This document shows, one piece after another, positions 34,901-47,700 of a DNA stretch of 64,000 nucleotides (position 1 is the stretch's first letter; each line of letters begins with the position of its first letter). Where the stretch lies: the NCBI GenBank assembly GCA_963920765.1, contig OY987250.1, positions 8,982,409-9,046,408 on the forward strand, given 5' to 3'. Source of the stretch: Ulota crispa (taxonomy: Eukaryota; Streptophyta; Bryopsida; Orthotrichales; Orthotrichaceae). The position numbers and the translations under genes were made by a program. The notes under the pieces were generated by a model. That model searched no databases and was not told where the DNA came from. It saw only the letters and a list, made by a program, of their open reading frames with translations.

Positions 34901-37900
34901 CTAAGTTCCAAGAGACGTGATATGTTCACACTTGGTGTTAAGAGTGGTAGTGACGAAGGAAAAAATTAGATGCATTTGAACACACTTTTAGATTGCATTC
35001 ATATTGCTAATACCCCTCCTAACACCAAGTGTGCACATACATTGATTGATGCAGGCCATGTAAGAAAGAAAGAGAGTGAATGTGGATGATGGTAAAGTAA
35101 ACACAAGGGGAGCTGCTTGTTGCCATGATGGTAAAGGAGCCCTAGCTCTACTGCGCTATGCTTGTCTCTTGCATCAATCTCTAAACTGGCTAAGTTTTGC
35201 AAGATTGCTATCAAAAAATTATGGGACCAACTAGGTGGACACCTCCCAATTGCTATGTGGACATCCCCCATAGCCAAATTTATTAAATTTGAGATTATTA
35301 TTACACTAAAATATGAAAAAAAATCAAAGCAATAGTTTAGCATACATCTGTATTTACAAGTGCTCCAAACATATAACAAATATGCCTCATTTGTGACATG
35401 GTCAAAAGTCAAACAAATAAATGAAGGGAGCAATTGGTTTAACTCCTAACTATATGACAAATGAGGCAAATTTGTTGTGTGTTTGCAACGCTTGTAGATG
35501 CAAATGTACGCTAAAGTATTATGTTGATTTGTTTCATATTTTAACGTAATAATAATCTCAAATTTAATAAATTTGACTATGGGGTGTGTGCGTAGCAATT
35601 GGGGAGTGTCCACCTAATCATTCCCAAAATTATACAACTAAAAAGTATGTGAACCTCTCAGCATTGAATTTGAAAATTTTAGCTTTTTAGCTACGTTTTT
35701 AGCCACTTGAGCTAAAAGTGAAAATCATATTTGGAATCACTGGTCTCTTGTGGTTGCAGGTACTGTATCACCCAGCAGTAGCCGGCACATTCTCATACGA
35801 ACAGTTCGAAGTGGTAACATCTCAAGCACGCCGAGCACTATTTGCATGCTCAGGCACAGCAGCACGCCCTCTCATCAAGCTCACAGTCCCCTTCCTGGAC
35901 TTCGGCAGTGTGGAAACCGGCAACCTGTCCCACCGCACCATCACTCTCGAAAACCACTCCTCAGCTCCAGTCCACTTCCAGTTCATCACCGACGAGATCA
36001 GGTACTTGCTCAACGCTCTGTACCCTAACTTCCACTTTCATCCTCAGTCTAGACTTTACATCAGTTTCACATTATACATCCATTCTCCATTCATTCGCAC
36101 CTATATATGCATACTCTAAAATACCAATGGTAACGAGTTCTTTGTTTTAAGGTAGCAACACCCATAATCATCACCTCTAAAATCTTGAAAAATATGCATG
36201 TGGAAGTGAATAGATGTAATTACAAGGATGTACAACGTGCAAACATGAAACTTTAGTGTTGGTATTATTAAGTGCAATTGCAATCGGCTAGCTCTCTAAA
36301 AATTCACAACTTATTCTCAAAGTATCCAAATAATACATCTAAAAGTGCAAACTCATCATTTTTCTCTCTTGCTAATAGGATCCTACAATTTGCTAGATGT
36401 TTATCAATAATCATGTTCAAAACTTTTAATTTGACGGTTATGTGTGATGCTACCAGGTAGCAACACCCATAACCATCATTGTACCTTTAATCATTACCTC
36501 TAAAATCTTGAAAAATATGTGGAAGTGAATAGATGTAATTTACAAGAATGTACATGTGAACATAAAACCTTAATGTTTGTATTTATTAGGTGTAATTGCA
36601 ATCGGCTCTTTAAAATTCCCAACTTATTTGCAGAGTATCCAAAACAATACATTCAAAAATGCAAACTCTCTCTTGCTAATAGGATCCCACAATTTACTAG
36701 ATGTTTATTAATAATCATCATGTTCAAAACCCTTAATTTGACGGTTATGGGTGCTGCTGCTACCTGATATAGACTCTGAAATACCAATGGTAACGAGTTC
36801 TTTGTTGGGTAACTAACTTACCGATTTTTTCCTACAGGTACTTCGAGTGGCACGTCACCCGAGCAGTGGTGAACCCCAACAGATCCATCCTGCTCCACTG
36901 CAACTTCAAACCCATCGAGACAGCCAATTACTACAAACGAGTGTTAATAATTCTCGAAGACCAGTACCCCTTGTTTGTTGATTTAGTCGGTACCAGTTAC
37001 AAACTCGCCTTGAGAGCTGCGACTATTCTGCCGTACCATGTTTACGAGCATCGTGAGAATCTGAAGTTGATTATTGCTGAGAGAGAAATGGGGCATGTGT
37101 TGAAGAAAGATGTGCCTGAGTTGGCTGGGCTTCGAGATGAGGGTGATGATGTGATTGAAGCTATGTACTTTGATCCTATGGATATCTTTTATGGGGATCC
37201 TACTGATGATACGCAGGATGACCCTCCTGAATGGTCTTGGCTTGAAACCCCGAGTGGACAGCATGTGAAGTTCCGGAGTAGTGGTATCAGGAATGTTGGT
37301 GCTAGTTCGGGTGAACTTGCTAACATGTTGCTTAATGCTGAACCTCAGGAAGCTCAGCTTTTTCCTCGGCCTCATGCGTGGGATATTCAGGTAAAGGATA
37401 AAAATATATATAAATAAAGAAAAAAATGAGTTGTTAATACCATCATTTGTTAATCACGAATTACACCTAGTTGTTTCTACTTTGTGCAAATTGGGAAAAA
37501 GGATACATTCTGGGATTTCTGAATTTTGTATTTGTGAGAGTATTTTGATGATTCAGGGTGAATTTTTTAATGATTTCTTCAAGATCTCACATCAATGATG
37601 TAGGATCTTGAAGGAATTATCATAAAACTCACTTCAAATTGCCAAAATACTCTCACAAAAGCAAAATTCAAAAGTCTCAGAATATATCTTTTCTTCAATT
37701 TAATGAATATGGTGTTCAAGACTTTGAACAATGCAAAACCGTGTTATACTAATTAGGGCAAAGTTGACATACTTGTAACATGTCTCCTCACTCTTATCCT
37801 TGTTCTTGTTCTCCAAGTAGGATTCCGGACATAACCTTTCACCACACCTCAAAAAGCAACTTGGTGCCAAAGTCTCTGTCCAGCACCTTTTATACGCTCC

Positions 37901-40900
37901 CTTGTTGAGCTACATGCTTACAAAATCTACGTGAAACTTTGGCCACTTGCGTCACACTATCACAATTTTCAATTATTTGGGAGAAAACCCAATTTTGGAA
38001 CTTTTGAACATTATGTTTTTGAAAGAGTACTCAATAAATACTCGTTTGCGGACGTAAAAATTCAAAATCTCAAAACTAAGTTTTTCTCAAATGAATGAAT
38101 ATTATGTTCATTACTTGAAATAATATTTAAATGCCACAACCCTCAATACATTGAGTCAACCTAAACTCTTGTGAACTACTTTATCAATACGCCTTGAAAC
38201 TTCACCTATTTCTTGAATTAGCGTTAGTTAGTAGCAATGATCCCAAACATGATTTTCCACTGCTAAAAAGCTAAAACTTTCAAACATAACACTGTAAATT
38301 TCACATGTTTTTTTAGCTGTGTAAAATTTTGGTAGAAATCTTGCAAGATTTAGCCAGTTTAAAGATCGCTGCTATGCGGGAACAATAATAATTAAAATAA
38401 CTTGTGTAATTTCTAATTTAACCCAACAAAATTTTATTCATGTAAAATTGTTTAGGCACCTGAGAACGACGATAGCTTGGTGATGTACCACAAGATGGAG
38501 GCAACAGGCAGAGTATCAGCCTTTGAATGCTGGGAAGAATTCTTCGTAGGCAGAATGGTGGATTGGGATCCCATTACCATTGACACGGCATACTTCGACT
38601 TTGGGCTGAGCAAGCCCAACGTGGAGACTCCGGAGAGGATTGTGTACGTGAAGAACAATCTGGCAGATCCGGTGGTGGTGATGTGGATGGCCCCCTGGGA
38701 GTACGAGCACCCGCATGTTGCCTTGCATCGAGCTCGCTATGTCGCCAGCAAGCTCCCTCCCAAGACCACTAATAATAATTCTTCTGCTTCTTCAGTTGCT
38801 GCTTTAGATCCACAGAGGACTCTGTTTCGAGTTAGCCCAGAGAAGACCAGAATTGCTGCAGGGTCTTCGGTGCCGTTTAGTGTTACCTTCAAGCCACTAC
38901 AGGTTGTTAAAATATATAAAATCAATTTCAAAATACAAAATGCCATCGTTAACTAAATCTATACAGTCCAAATGCTGTACTTAACTGAACTTGGACAGTC
39001 CAAATCCCATGTATAAGTAAGTCTAGACAATCCAGATGCCATGTTTAGCTAAATTTGGATCGTCCAAATGTTCAAAGTTCAAAAACAATAATCCGTTTGC
39101 AAAACATTTGGAAATCTCATGATGTATTGCATATGTTATAAGTAAATCATCAAGATACTTTATAAAAAAATATTGGAAGATTTATGTAAAACATCAAGAG
39201 ATCTATGTTTCTGAACATCAAGATGTCTCCTTATGTTTTGCATGAATAGTCCAAGTTTAGTTAAACATGCCATATAGTCGCACAAAAAGCGAGTAATATA
39301 ATTTAGTGAGACTTGTGAGAGCACATTGAAAGTACGTTGTAGTTAATAGTTTTAGTCTTCCTAGTTTTTTGAGGTGCCATTGGCTACTTGAAGCAGTGCT
39401 TGTTAAACGTTAGTTGCTAATATGAAGATAAACATTACCACCTATTTTTTAGAAACCTTTATGCAATCTAATTTTGTATATCAAACAGGGTGACATGTTC
39501 TACTTCCAATTGATATCGTGTTTTGCATGGGTTAAAACTTCCTACCATATGGTACCCTGCTGGTCCTCCACTTTACATGTCTCTGGAAACACGTTTGAAG
39601 ACAGGAGTCACATTTTTTTGCCATTGGCATCACTTTCTACCCACAAAGTTATCTTTCCACCTGCTGCAAAAGGAACTTCGGTGTTCCAAAACGTTATGAT
39701 CTATAACCACGACGCCAATACACCTTTAAGGTTTGTACGTTTATAAATACACACTTTTGCATATTGTTTACACTTTATGCATCTTGTTTAGGTGTAAATT
39801 CAAAAAAGTGCAACCTATTTTAAGGGTGTTTGAGTCACCTTCCATCTCAATAATCTTATTCCAAACCAACATATATGTGCTTTCAATGCCAATTCCGCAA
39901 TATATATTTAAAAGACGAGAGTTGTTGATTCAATTGTGTCTATAAGTTTTATGCTACCTAACAAAATAATGTCTTTTTGCGATTCAAAAAAACTGTTGAA
40001 ATTTTATTATGCTACAGATTGGGAAGTAAACCTAATGAGTTGGTTTGGGAATTTGTAGATATCATTGGATGAGTGAGCACTTACCAGCTGAGTTTAAAAT
40101 GAAACCATCCCATGGACTGATTCCACCGACGGAATTCCATATTATTAGTTTTAGATTTGATGCCGGTGAGCCCAAAGTTAGTCTTGGACGCGTAGTTGTT
40201 CACCTCAATGACTCTGCAACCACCACAATGCAAGTCAATCTTACAGCCACAAGCCACATCGCAAAGGTGCTGTACTATGGATCTATGTCCCTCAACATTG
40301 GGAAGTCCAATATGACATGAGTAGTCCAAATTTAGTTCAATATGGTAGAATATGTTCATCTTGTAAAAATGTAATTCTAAGCTCTTTTCTTAACACTTGA
40401 TTCAAATTATTTCTTCTTCCGCTTTTATGCAAACGTAGGTGAGGTTGGAAAAGTGGGACCAAGCCGTGTGTTTCAAGCCTACAAGTATTGGCACCCAAGC
40501 TATACTGAACATAACAATTATCAACATGGGTGCTATACCCGCAAATTTTGAGTGGCAAATTCCCGAGAAGTATGCGAAGATCTTCTACATTACACCAGAG
40601 AATGGATTATTGAGAGCAGGAGAAAGGCAGTCAATTGAGTTTTCATTCTTTCCAAAAAAGAAAAAGCTCTATTACTGTAAAGTGCATTGCTTATATGCTG
40701 CTGTTCTTGAAAAGGCATTTGTACAAGACAACACGCACCTTGTTGAGGGTGTTACAAGCGACGAAATAGATGAGTTTCTTTTAGTTGTGAATGGGGCCGG
40801 AATCTCTCAATCTATAAACATAACCCCTGGAAAAGTGGAGTATGGAACAGTTGTAACTGGGTTTCCCTACAAGCAAACGTTCACTCTTTTCAACCCAAGC

Positions 40901-43900
40901 GTTGGAAATTTGCGGTTTTTGTTAGAATATGAGCATGGGCCTCAACTCGGACATGATTCGTACCACTTGACTCTAGATTGCAAAAGAGGCATACTCCCTG
41001 GTGGATTAACTAAAACCATAACTGTGACTTTGCATCCAACAAAAGCACAGATTTATAATTTCAAAGTTATTAGTAAGACATTCTTACCTCCGATTGCATT
41101 AAGTTTTGAAGAAACCACTTTTCAGGAATTACAAGAGAAAGGCGGGCATGAAACACGCTATGATGAGAATGATGCAGCAGTACAATCTATGGCATTTTGT
41201 ACACTTGCCATGAACGCCATCCATCCAACGGTCACCATTGTATCTGCAAGAGCTTATGGATTAAGTGCACCTCAGTATTTCCGTTGCCGTTTAATCAAAA
41301 AACTGAACCAGAATCTAAAAGAAGGAAAGATTGTCTTGAGGCCAAATGGAAGGGTGGTGTACCAAGAGTTGTTTTGTTTAGGAGCTGCAATAGAGGATAG
41401 TACTGAAGATTACCCAGTGGATTTCGGCTACCGACATTTGAACACGAGATCCTCGGTTTTATGGTTGGTATTCAAAAGTGGAACTGTGTTGCCGGTCAGC
41501 TGGAGATTTCGACTGTGGAATGACACAGATATCGACGTGGAGAATTGGGTCATGGAGGCACCGGCAACTGATCATGAAAATGATCTCCTCTTGATGCGTC
41601 CATACTTTGAGATTGAACCCCGGAAAGGCAAGGTAGAGCCAGGGGAGACGGCCTTTGTGAAATTCTCCTACCGAGCAGACGTCGAAGGGCGGCATGATTT
41701 TCCAGTCATTCTTGAAATCACGGATGGTCGAACTGTGCACATTTATCTGAGAGGCACAACACTGGCAGAAAAACCAAAGGTGTTACTATACCAACCTGAC
41801 ACACAATATCTAAAAACTGTGGTTGTGGGAGATGTTAACCCACCAGTACAAACCACTGAACTCATCAACAATTGCACCATGGACATGAAATATGAGTTAG
41901 ACATCTCTCCTTTGGTCCAAATGCAGAAGAAAAACCACGGGTTTCGGGTCCTTTGGTGCTTCAATCCATCCGGCGTCATTCCTCCAATGCAGTCAGTTTT
42001 GGTGCATTGGCTTTTCCAACCGTTAGAAGCAAAGACCTACACAGCTGACATTCCTGTCCACGTCGAATATGGAGAAGGAGGCTTGTTAAAAATTGAAGGA
42101 AGAGGCCGCCATCCTTGTGAGTCATACGATCCAACCTCAACCGACGGTAATCCTCCACGCTTGCCGGGAACTCCCTACCAATGGCCCGGCTTACCGTCCG
42201 TCTTGTCAAGCGACCTCATCGATTTTGGAGTCGTTGAAGAGCTATCTGTAACCAAGAAATTGGTGTCTATACAAAACCTATTACCAAAAACTCCTGTAAG
42301 TCTCTCTTGACATGCCATTTGGATCCAATGTCACAGTTAACATCACTATTTACTCATTGTTAAAGGTCCCCAAATAGATTCACAAAACTTATAACAGTAG
42401 AAAACGTTAATCTATTAGAATATTAAATCAATATACTGCGTAACCTTAACATCAATATCAAACTGATTCTTAACAACTGCTAGTACAAAACTAAGCTAGA
42501 CAGTGTCAAAAAACACCAACATCATACAACATAAAGACACTAACGTTGTACTAACATCACACTCGACTCAACATAATTTTCAAGCCAAGTTAGAATCCAA
42601 GGACACTAACATCACACTAGAATCAACATGAAGACACTAACTTTGTACAAACATCAGATCTGACTCAACATAATTTTCAAGCCAAGTTAGACTCCAAGGA
42701 CACTAACATCACACTAGAATCAACATGAAGGCACTAACGTTGTACTAACATCACACTCAACACAATTTTCAAGCCAAGTTAGAATCCAAGGACACTAACA
42801 TCACACTAGATTCAACATGAAGACATTAACAATACACTAAAAATATGCCAACATTTTCGTGATGACATTAGCTTTACATTAACGCAACATGAGAAGAGGG
42901 TTTTCTAAGGACCAATCCTCGTGTACCTCTGCAGATAGCATATTGGTGGAAGAAGAGCGTGGCAGCCGCAGAGCAGATAGATGGCCAGTTCACAATCGAG
43001 CCAGAGCGAGGAGTCCTGGATCCAGGGAAGCGGTTGCTGTGCAAAATTGAGTTCTTGGCAGGAGTGCGGCCGCAGCTCTTTGAGACAACCATCCACCTGG
43101 AGATCAGTGTGTTGGTGGTGGACCCCGAAAACTCGTTAACTAACCGCTCCTCCTCCCCAACAGAAGCAAGCTCCGAGATAATCGTGGATACTTGGCCAAA
43201 GGAACTAGGCTCGTTCACATGGAACAAGGACATCCAACACAAGTCAGCATTAACACTGTCCACCATTGCATCCAGGTCCAAAGTGACAGATTTTGCGTTA
43301 GCAAGGCTGGCAGCAAATCCTTACCTGCACTTCTTCGAGCGCATGGACGACGTCGAGGCTCCCACTCCTCAAGCCACCAACTTCCTGCTCTACCTCACAG
43401 TAATTGGTGAGATCAAGATAAAGCACTTCCATCCAACGGCAGAAGATCTACTGTCAGCTGAAGACCGGCTACCATGGACTCCTCAAGAGAGGTCAGATAT
43501 CGAGATCAGAACGGAGTTCGTGAATGGAATCATGCTGGAGCTTCTGCAGGAGTCTTTGCACGACGAGACTCACGATGAGACCTTTCGATCTCTGGACACT
43601 GGTCTGCAGCTCTGCTTCGAAGAGATTCAACAGGAGTATCCCAGGCCATTGACTGAGGACGAGGCATTCGCCAAGCTGTTCATGAGCTTGGGCGAAGGAG
43701 AGCTACCGCCACGTCCTTACGGATTTAAAGCAGAAGGTACTCCAGAAGAACCGAGAGCTTCACTTGCTCCAGTTGGCGGTAAACAGAAAAGCTCCAAAAA
43801 GCCTAAAGCTCCTAAAGCTCCTCGCCCGAGTGCGTTGATACGAGCAATCAAGGGCGAAGTGGACGAGGAAGAGGATGTAGAGTCAGACTCACCAGATTAC

Positions 43901-43990
43901 TCGAACATGGCCGCTCTAGCAGAAACCACTGAGCTCTTGTTAGAAGATGCACTCTTCAGCGTGACTGCCGAGTTCTTCGAGGGTGACTAA
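28998..43990 (+). CDS. CFAP65: cilia and flagella associated protein 65 (CFAP65)
   Basis: Eleven exons: 28998-29171, 29782-29940, 30809-31078, 32462-32737, 35760-36001, 36838-37390, 38456-38902, 39489-39730, 40059-40266, 40439-42295, 42935-43990. All junctions are GT/AG and in phase; the product is 1,827 residues, near the animal protein's length (about 1,900). CFAP65 is an axonemal, central-pair-associated protein needed for sperm motility. Repeated ASH/MSP-like beta-sandwich modules are visible: FxPxxxxxYxxx and GxxxPGxxxxIxxxF patterns (residues about 60-200, 300-430, 650-700, 860-980, 1200-1300, 1420-1476). The C-terminus has a Lys/Pro-rich linker (near residue 1750) and an acidic stretch (GEVDEEEDVESDSP). 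ATG 28998 is the first Met after an in-frame TAA at 28977; an upstream coding exon cannot be excluded. Large introns hold most of the local transposons. Expression is expected in spermatogenous tissue (inference). Confidence 0.93.
31810..32087. mobile_element. 278-bp MITE, 7-bp TSD (copy 2)
   Basis: Inverted arms with GGAAAATTTGATGTACACC on the left and, inverted on the right, TTTTTTTGATGGATACC; both share CCTTGATTTT and TTGCACAA. TTACAAG abuts each side (31803-31809, 32088-32094), again a 7-bp duplication. Same family as 9833-10154 from its ends and arm layout. It is inside CFAP65 intron 3. Confidence 0.75.
33130..33400. repeat. short imperfect repeats around ATCTATGxAAAACAT
   Basis: About nine imperfect units of roughly 25-30 bp (GATCTATGTAAAAC, GATCCATGCTAAACAT and variants) in CFAP65 intron 4. 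Similar units recur at about 39178-39240 in intron 7 (GATTTATGTAAAACATCAAG), so the tract is dispersed within the gene. Confidence 0.55.
34266..34417. mobile_element. foldback MITE, AACACCAT ends
   Basis: 152 bp with arms starting AACACCATATTAAATAAATT and its inverted match; the arms share TTTGGGACTT and TGGATTTT. Related, more degraded foldbacks lie at about 34060-34270, 37480-37712 and 37975-38115, all in CFAP65 introns, suggesting local amplification. Confidence 0.7.
34921..35040. mobile_element. palindromic MITE (copy 2)
   Basis: Ends TATGTTCACACTTGGTGTTA and the inverted form ACACCAAGTGTGCACATA. The interior near the right end matches the reverse complement of the copy at 7824-7921. CFAP65 intron 4. 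Confidence 0.75.
35223..35635. mobile_element. 413-bp MITE with 8-bp TSD (hAT-like)
   Basis: Arms of about 170 bp share TAGGTGGACAC, CCCAATTGCTA, AAATTTATTAAATTTGAGAT and CATTTGT. Ends are GGGACCAACTAGG and inverted GGGAATGATTAGG. AAAATTAT abuts both sides (35215-35222, 35636-35643). An 8-bp duplication fits the hAT superfamily. No coding sequence. CFAP65 intron 4. Confidence 0.85.
36113..36806. repeat. two tandem TIR elements inside CFAP65 intron 5, with flanking direct repeats
   Basis: Copies 36151-36454 and 36456-36764 are clearly homologous. Each begins GGTAGCAACACCCATAA and ends with the inverted form (TTATG...GTAGC type; GACGGTTATGGGTGCTGCTG before TACC in copy 2). The pair is framed by a 34-bp direct repeat (36113-36146 and 36773-36806) that contains ATACCAATGGTAACGAGTTC. 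The repeats fill most of the 836-bp intron. Confidence 0.85.
37480..38115. repeat. two foldback elements in CFAP65 intron 6
   Basis: Approximately 37480-37712 and 37975-38115. Each has inverted arms beginning with an AAxACCATATT/ATTxxTTTGGGAxAA pattern; the first has TTTTGTGAGAGTATTTT in both arms and a central palindrome ATCTCACATCAATGATGTAGGATCTTG-like turn. They are related to 34266-34417. Confidence 0.6.
42527..42860. repeat. minisatellite in CFAP65 intron 10
   Basis: Just over three units of about 92-97 bp. The word GGACACTAACATCACACTAG starts at 42601, 42698 and 42790; CAACATGAAGxCACTAAC and TTTTCAAGCCAAGTTAGA recur with the same spacing. It lies just before the last exon. Confidence 0.88.
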
Positions 43991-44786
43991 GTGCACACTA
44001 TAACCAGTTCCTATGAGGTCGGACCATGGAATGACTCTCAAAGCATGAATTTTTACTGAAGTGGAGATTCTACATAATTCAAGATATCCAGGACAGACTT
44101 CTGGTCCACAAGTTTTGCAGGTGAAAACAAACATTTCTAACCTTCTAATTTTCCTTATCAAACTCAGGTGATTCTATCTCTTTCTCTGGTATGTTTGGAT
44201 TCGAACCATTGAGAAAAAAGAGGTCAAAATGTCTTGTCACTTGTGGCTGCTTGTTGAGGATCTTTCAAACGGCTTCCTGTAAGGAGTTACTCGAAGTATC
44301 TAGCTGATGCTGTTCAAAATTACATTGTTAAAAAGCGTCACAGTACACCTTTACAGAAATAGGAATTCAAAACTTGCAGTAGAGTAAGGGACTGGAGGAA
44401 ATAACCAAAGGGTTCTGTAAATTGATTTAAGCAGAAAGCACAGAATGAGATACTCTACAACTTGGTCCAGGTCAGTGACCATAAAAAAACGGACCTAGAA
44501 CACTCAAGCGCTCACAGGATGTTGTTCAAAACATCTGTTGGCAATGAATAAAAACACTAAGCTTCTCCAAAGTATCTTCTGAACAGTAGTGATCTATCCC
44601 TTCCTGCATACAGAACTCTAGTGAAAGACCGAGATCTGGGGCCAATAGGTGTAAGCTGGTGTTCGTCTACCGGCATTCTCAACGAAGCTATGTATGTAGA
44701 TTAAGACTAGAAGTACTACATACAAGGTCATGAGCTTACAATCAACCATGTGGCATGTCAAAAGTTGTCCTGCTCTTTTGTAAACG
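43991..44786. other. convergent 3' flanks of CFAP65 and ALG5
   Basis: The two genes end tail to tail, 796 bp apart. No coding motif seen; both 3' UTRs must end here. Confidence 0.6.
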
Positions 44787-47700
44787 CTAGTTTTGGGTAA
44801 AGCTTGTGTGGATTTTCCATATGTGGAAGCCGTAACCCAAACGCACAAGGACAAGCTCTAAAAGCATGTGGACGAAGCTGTAGAAGCGCACTTTGGACCC
44901 CGGAATCTCAGCCCAGGTGACGGATACTTCAGAAATGGGAATCTGCAATCTCTTGCACAAGTAGACCAACTCAACGTCGAAGCACCATCTGTCACAAGGA
45001 GGCTCAGTTAACACCTATGATTTCCATATCCATGATCATACTAACAAGCAACAGATCGCAATCCACAAAAGTCTCCAATCCAAATAGAAATGTAATACGA
45101 CTATTCCAAATATTCCTTGATACAACCTCCACAATCTTTATGAAAATCCTCCTTGGTTGAAAAAATCAAAAACTCTATTTGACAAACTTAAATTCCACTG
45201 TTCCCATAACCAAATGTCACAAGTCTATTGAATAGAAGAAATTGGTTGTTTAGATGAATGGGCCCCACCATACTACCACTAATTTTGATATATGAACTGT
45301 TTTCATTGAATACTAAAACTTTCTGCATTTTTTTAATCATTGCTTAGGATGGTTTGCACCAAGACCAGAGCAAGGGACCGTTTAAATTCGTAAATCGCTA
45401 TTTTTCAAGGAATAGGTCGTGGTCCAAGTCAAGTTTACACTTTGGCCAAAGCCAAAATCATTTTCATTGGACGAGAAGTTCATTTGAAACCCTACATGGC
45501 CAAAGCAGATAATACTTTCCCAGCTTATAAGAGCATTTTTCTTTAAATCTTTATAACCATAGATTTGTCTGTTTAATTGACATTGGGAACCACATTGTCG
45601 AATCTAAAAATGAATACATGAAACCCCTCAATGTAGTCTCTCTTCGGTTTACACCAAGCTCATACAGAACACCATTACTTCCAATGGTCACATCCCACAA
45701 AAGTGGGGTATCAGTGTATTCAAGTGCTCAGGGTTTGGTGAAAACCACTCATTAGTCTCTCCCATTAGGGGAAGAAATAATAAATGACTGATTCTACAAA
45801 AACTTGAAGATAGTGATAAATACCTTTTCAGACGAAGATTGGAGAATAGCTGCCGAGCTGCTGATCGAGTGAACATCTTAAATCCACACTGCCACACCAC
45901 CGTTCCATTCAAACGATCAATATATGATAACACTAGAAAATTCCCAGTTGCCATATAATAATCGAGCCTCAAATAATATTTCTGCATGAAATCTGAATGA
46001 AGCTTATTGAAGGACAAGCATAGCAAACCTCTGGATGATAGGATTTTAAACACACAGGAATTTGTGAGCTGTAAATGAAATAATATAGATGTAATCATTT
46101 CACCCTAATATTTAGACTAAGGAAATTCAAGAGTCCAACTTAGAAGCTCATAGCCAAAGAAGTAACTTGCAAAGCATATTATTACTGTTTCAAAGATATT
46201 GATCACCGTTTCCTCTTTCTATTGGTACATTCCGCTAACATTCTTGAAACTTCCTACATGAAGATTAACAAATTCAAGCTACGAGTAGAACATAATGTCC
46301 TGAAAAGTTCAAACCTGAGTATCTCTGACTCCGGGACCAGCAACGAGAAGCACACAGAGATGAAAAACCTTCATCAGAAAATTTCGATACCACTTGCGCT
46401 GCACATCATAACACACGGAACACACATTTTACTTCCTTAAGAGTCTGGGTTGGTTTGTGACTTCTCTAGTAGTGGCCAAATCACAAGGCAGGGGAAAAAA
46501 TCCATTTCAGAGACAACCGGCGCCAGAGTCATGATCCAGGAAACCGAATGCCGGTTCATGCAAAAGGGACCCAACTGCTGTATGCAATGCAACTCCCTAT
46601 GGAAGATGGAGATAATCAACTTACTGTGGCCAAGGCATGCTTTTCCAGGTGGGCACGGGAACCAAAGGCAACTGCAGGAACACTCTCAACATCAACCTTG
46701 AAATTTGGATTCTGCTTTGACGAAGCTTGTTGACGTCGTTGCACACTTTGCAGAATCTGCTCAACAATTTCATAAAAAAAAATGATCTTACAAAAAGTGT
46801 TTACAACAAGAGAGTTATCTTATAAGTATTGGCACGTCACATCTCTTCTTACCTGTACTTAATCTATACAACCAATAGAATTGAGGTTATCCTCTGGAGG
46901 AAAAAACAAAAACCCGTAAAAAACAAGAGGGGGTCAAAAATTTAACAATTTTCAACAAAAGACGAAGCACTTAAATTCTGCTGACCCTAAATTTTAATAA
47001 AGAGTTGCAAAAGAGAATTCATTTGGGGAAGAGTCAAACTCAGCGTTAATAAATTGCATGCAAATATGAGCTGTTGTCATCCCAAAAGAACACAAGTGGA
47101 CAAAAACTTTAAAGACGATCTAGAAATAAACTGGCATGCATTAAAAAAGGGAAAAAGGTTGAACGACACACTGTTGTTTCTAGGATAACACAAAACCCTC
47201 ACAAATATTTCAAAAATCTAGCTGGCTCTACGATGGATCAAAGCCGATGATTAGTTATACGCAAAATATACTTTAACAAAGAGGTAAACCATGAACACAA
47301 ACCTAGTTAAATAAGACTTTGAACTTTAAAATTCGCTATCTGCTACAAGCAGATAAAAGAATGATTCTTAACTATCCACACGCAACAATATAAGCAATAA
47401 ACAAATACACAGTGGAAACTCACTTGAGCTTCGAGCTTCTCAAGATCAGTTATCCTGCTAGCCCCATCAGCGTCCAAAAAGAGAAGCAATTGCCCTCTCG
47501 AGCACAGCATTCCCTAAATTTCACAAATTATAGAAATAAAGTTCAATTAGTAAAAGCTGTCATCTTTCTCCTTCTTCTAATTTCAAAACCAACTTGCAAA
47601 CGAATGGGATAACAATATGCATCCAAATCAGAATCAACAAAATTGAACGAGGACTACTAAAACCTCATCTTGTATTTTGTAGAATATCAACAACAAGTAC

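Noticed and set aside
34999-35433. 144-codon minus-strand open frame in CFAP65 intron 4
   Set aside because: It runs across a palindromic MITE and into a foldback element; no protein motif.
40018-40058. A good acceptor at 40016-40017 that would extend CFAP65 exon 9 upstream
   Set aside because: Joined in phase to exon 8 it meets a TGA within 20 codons, while the acceptor at 40057-40058 restores the family sequence (PLRYHW...).
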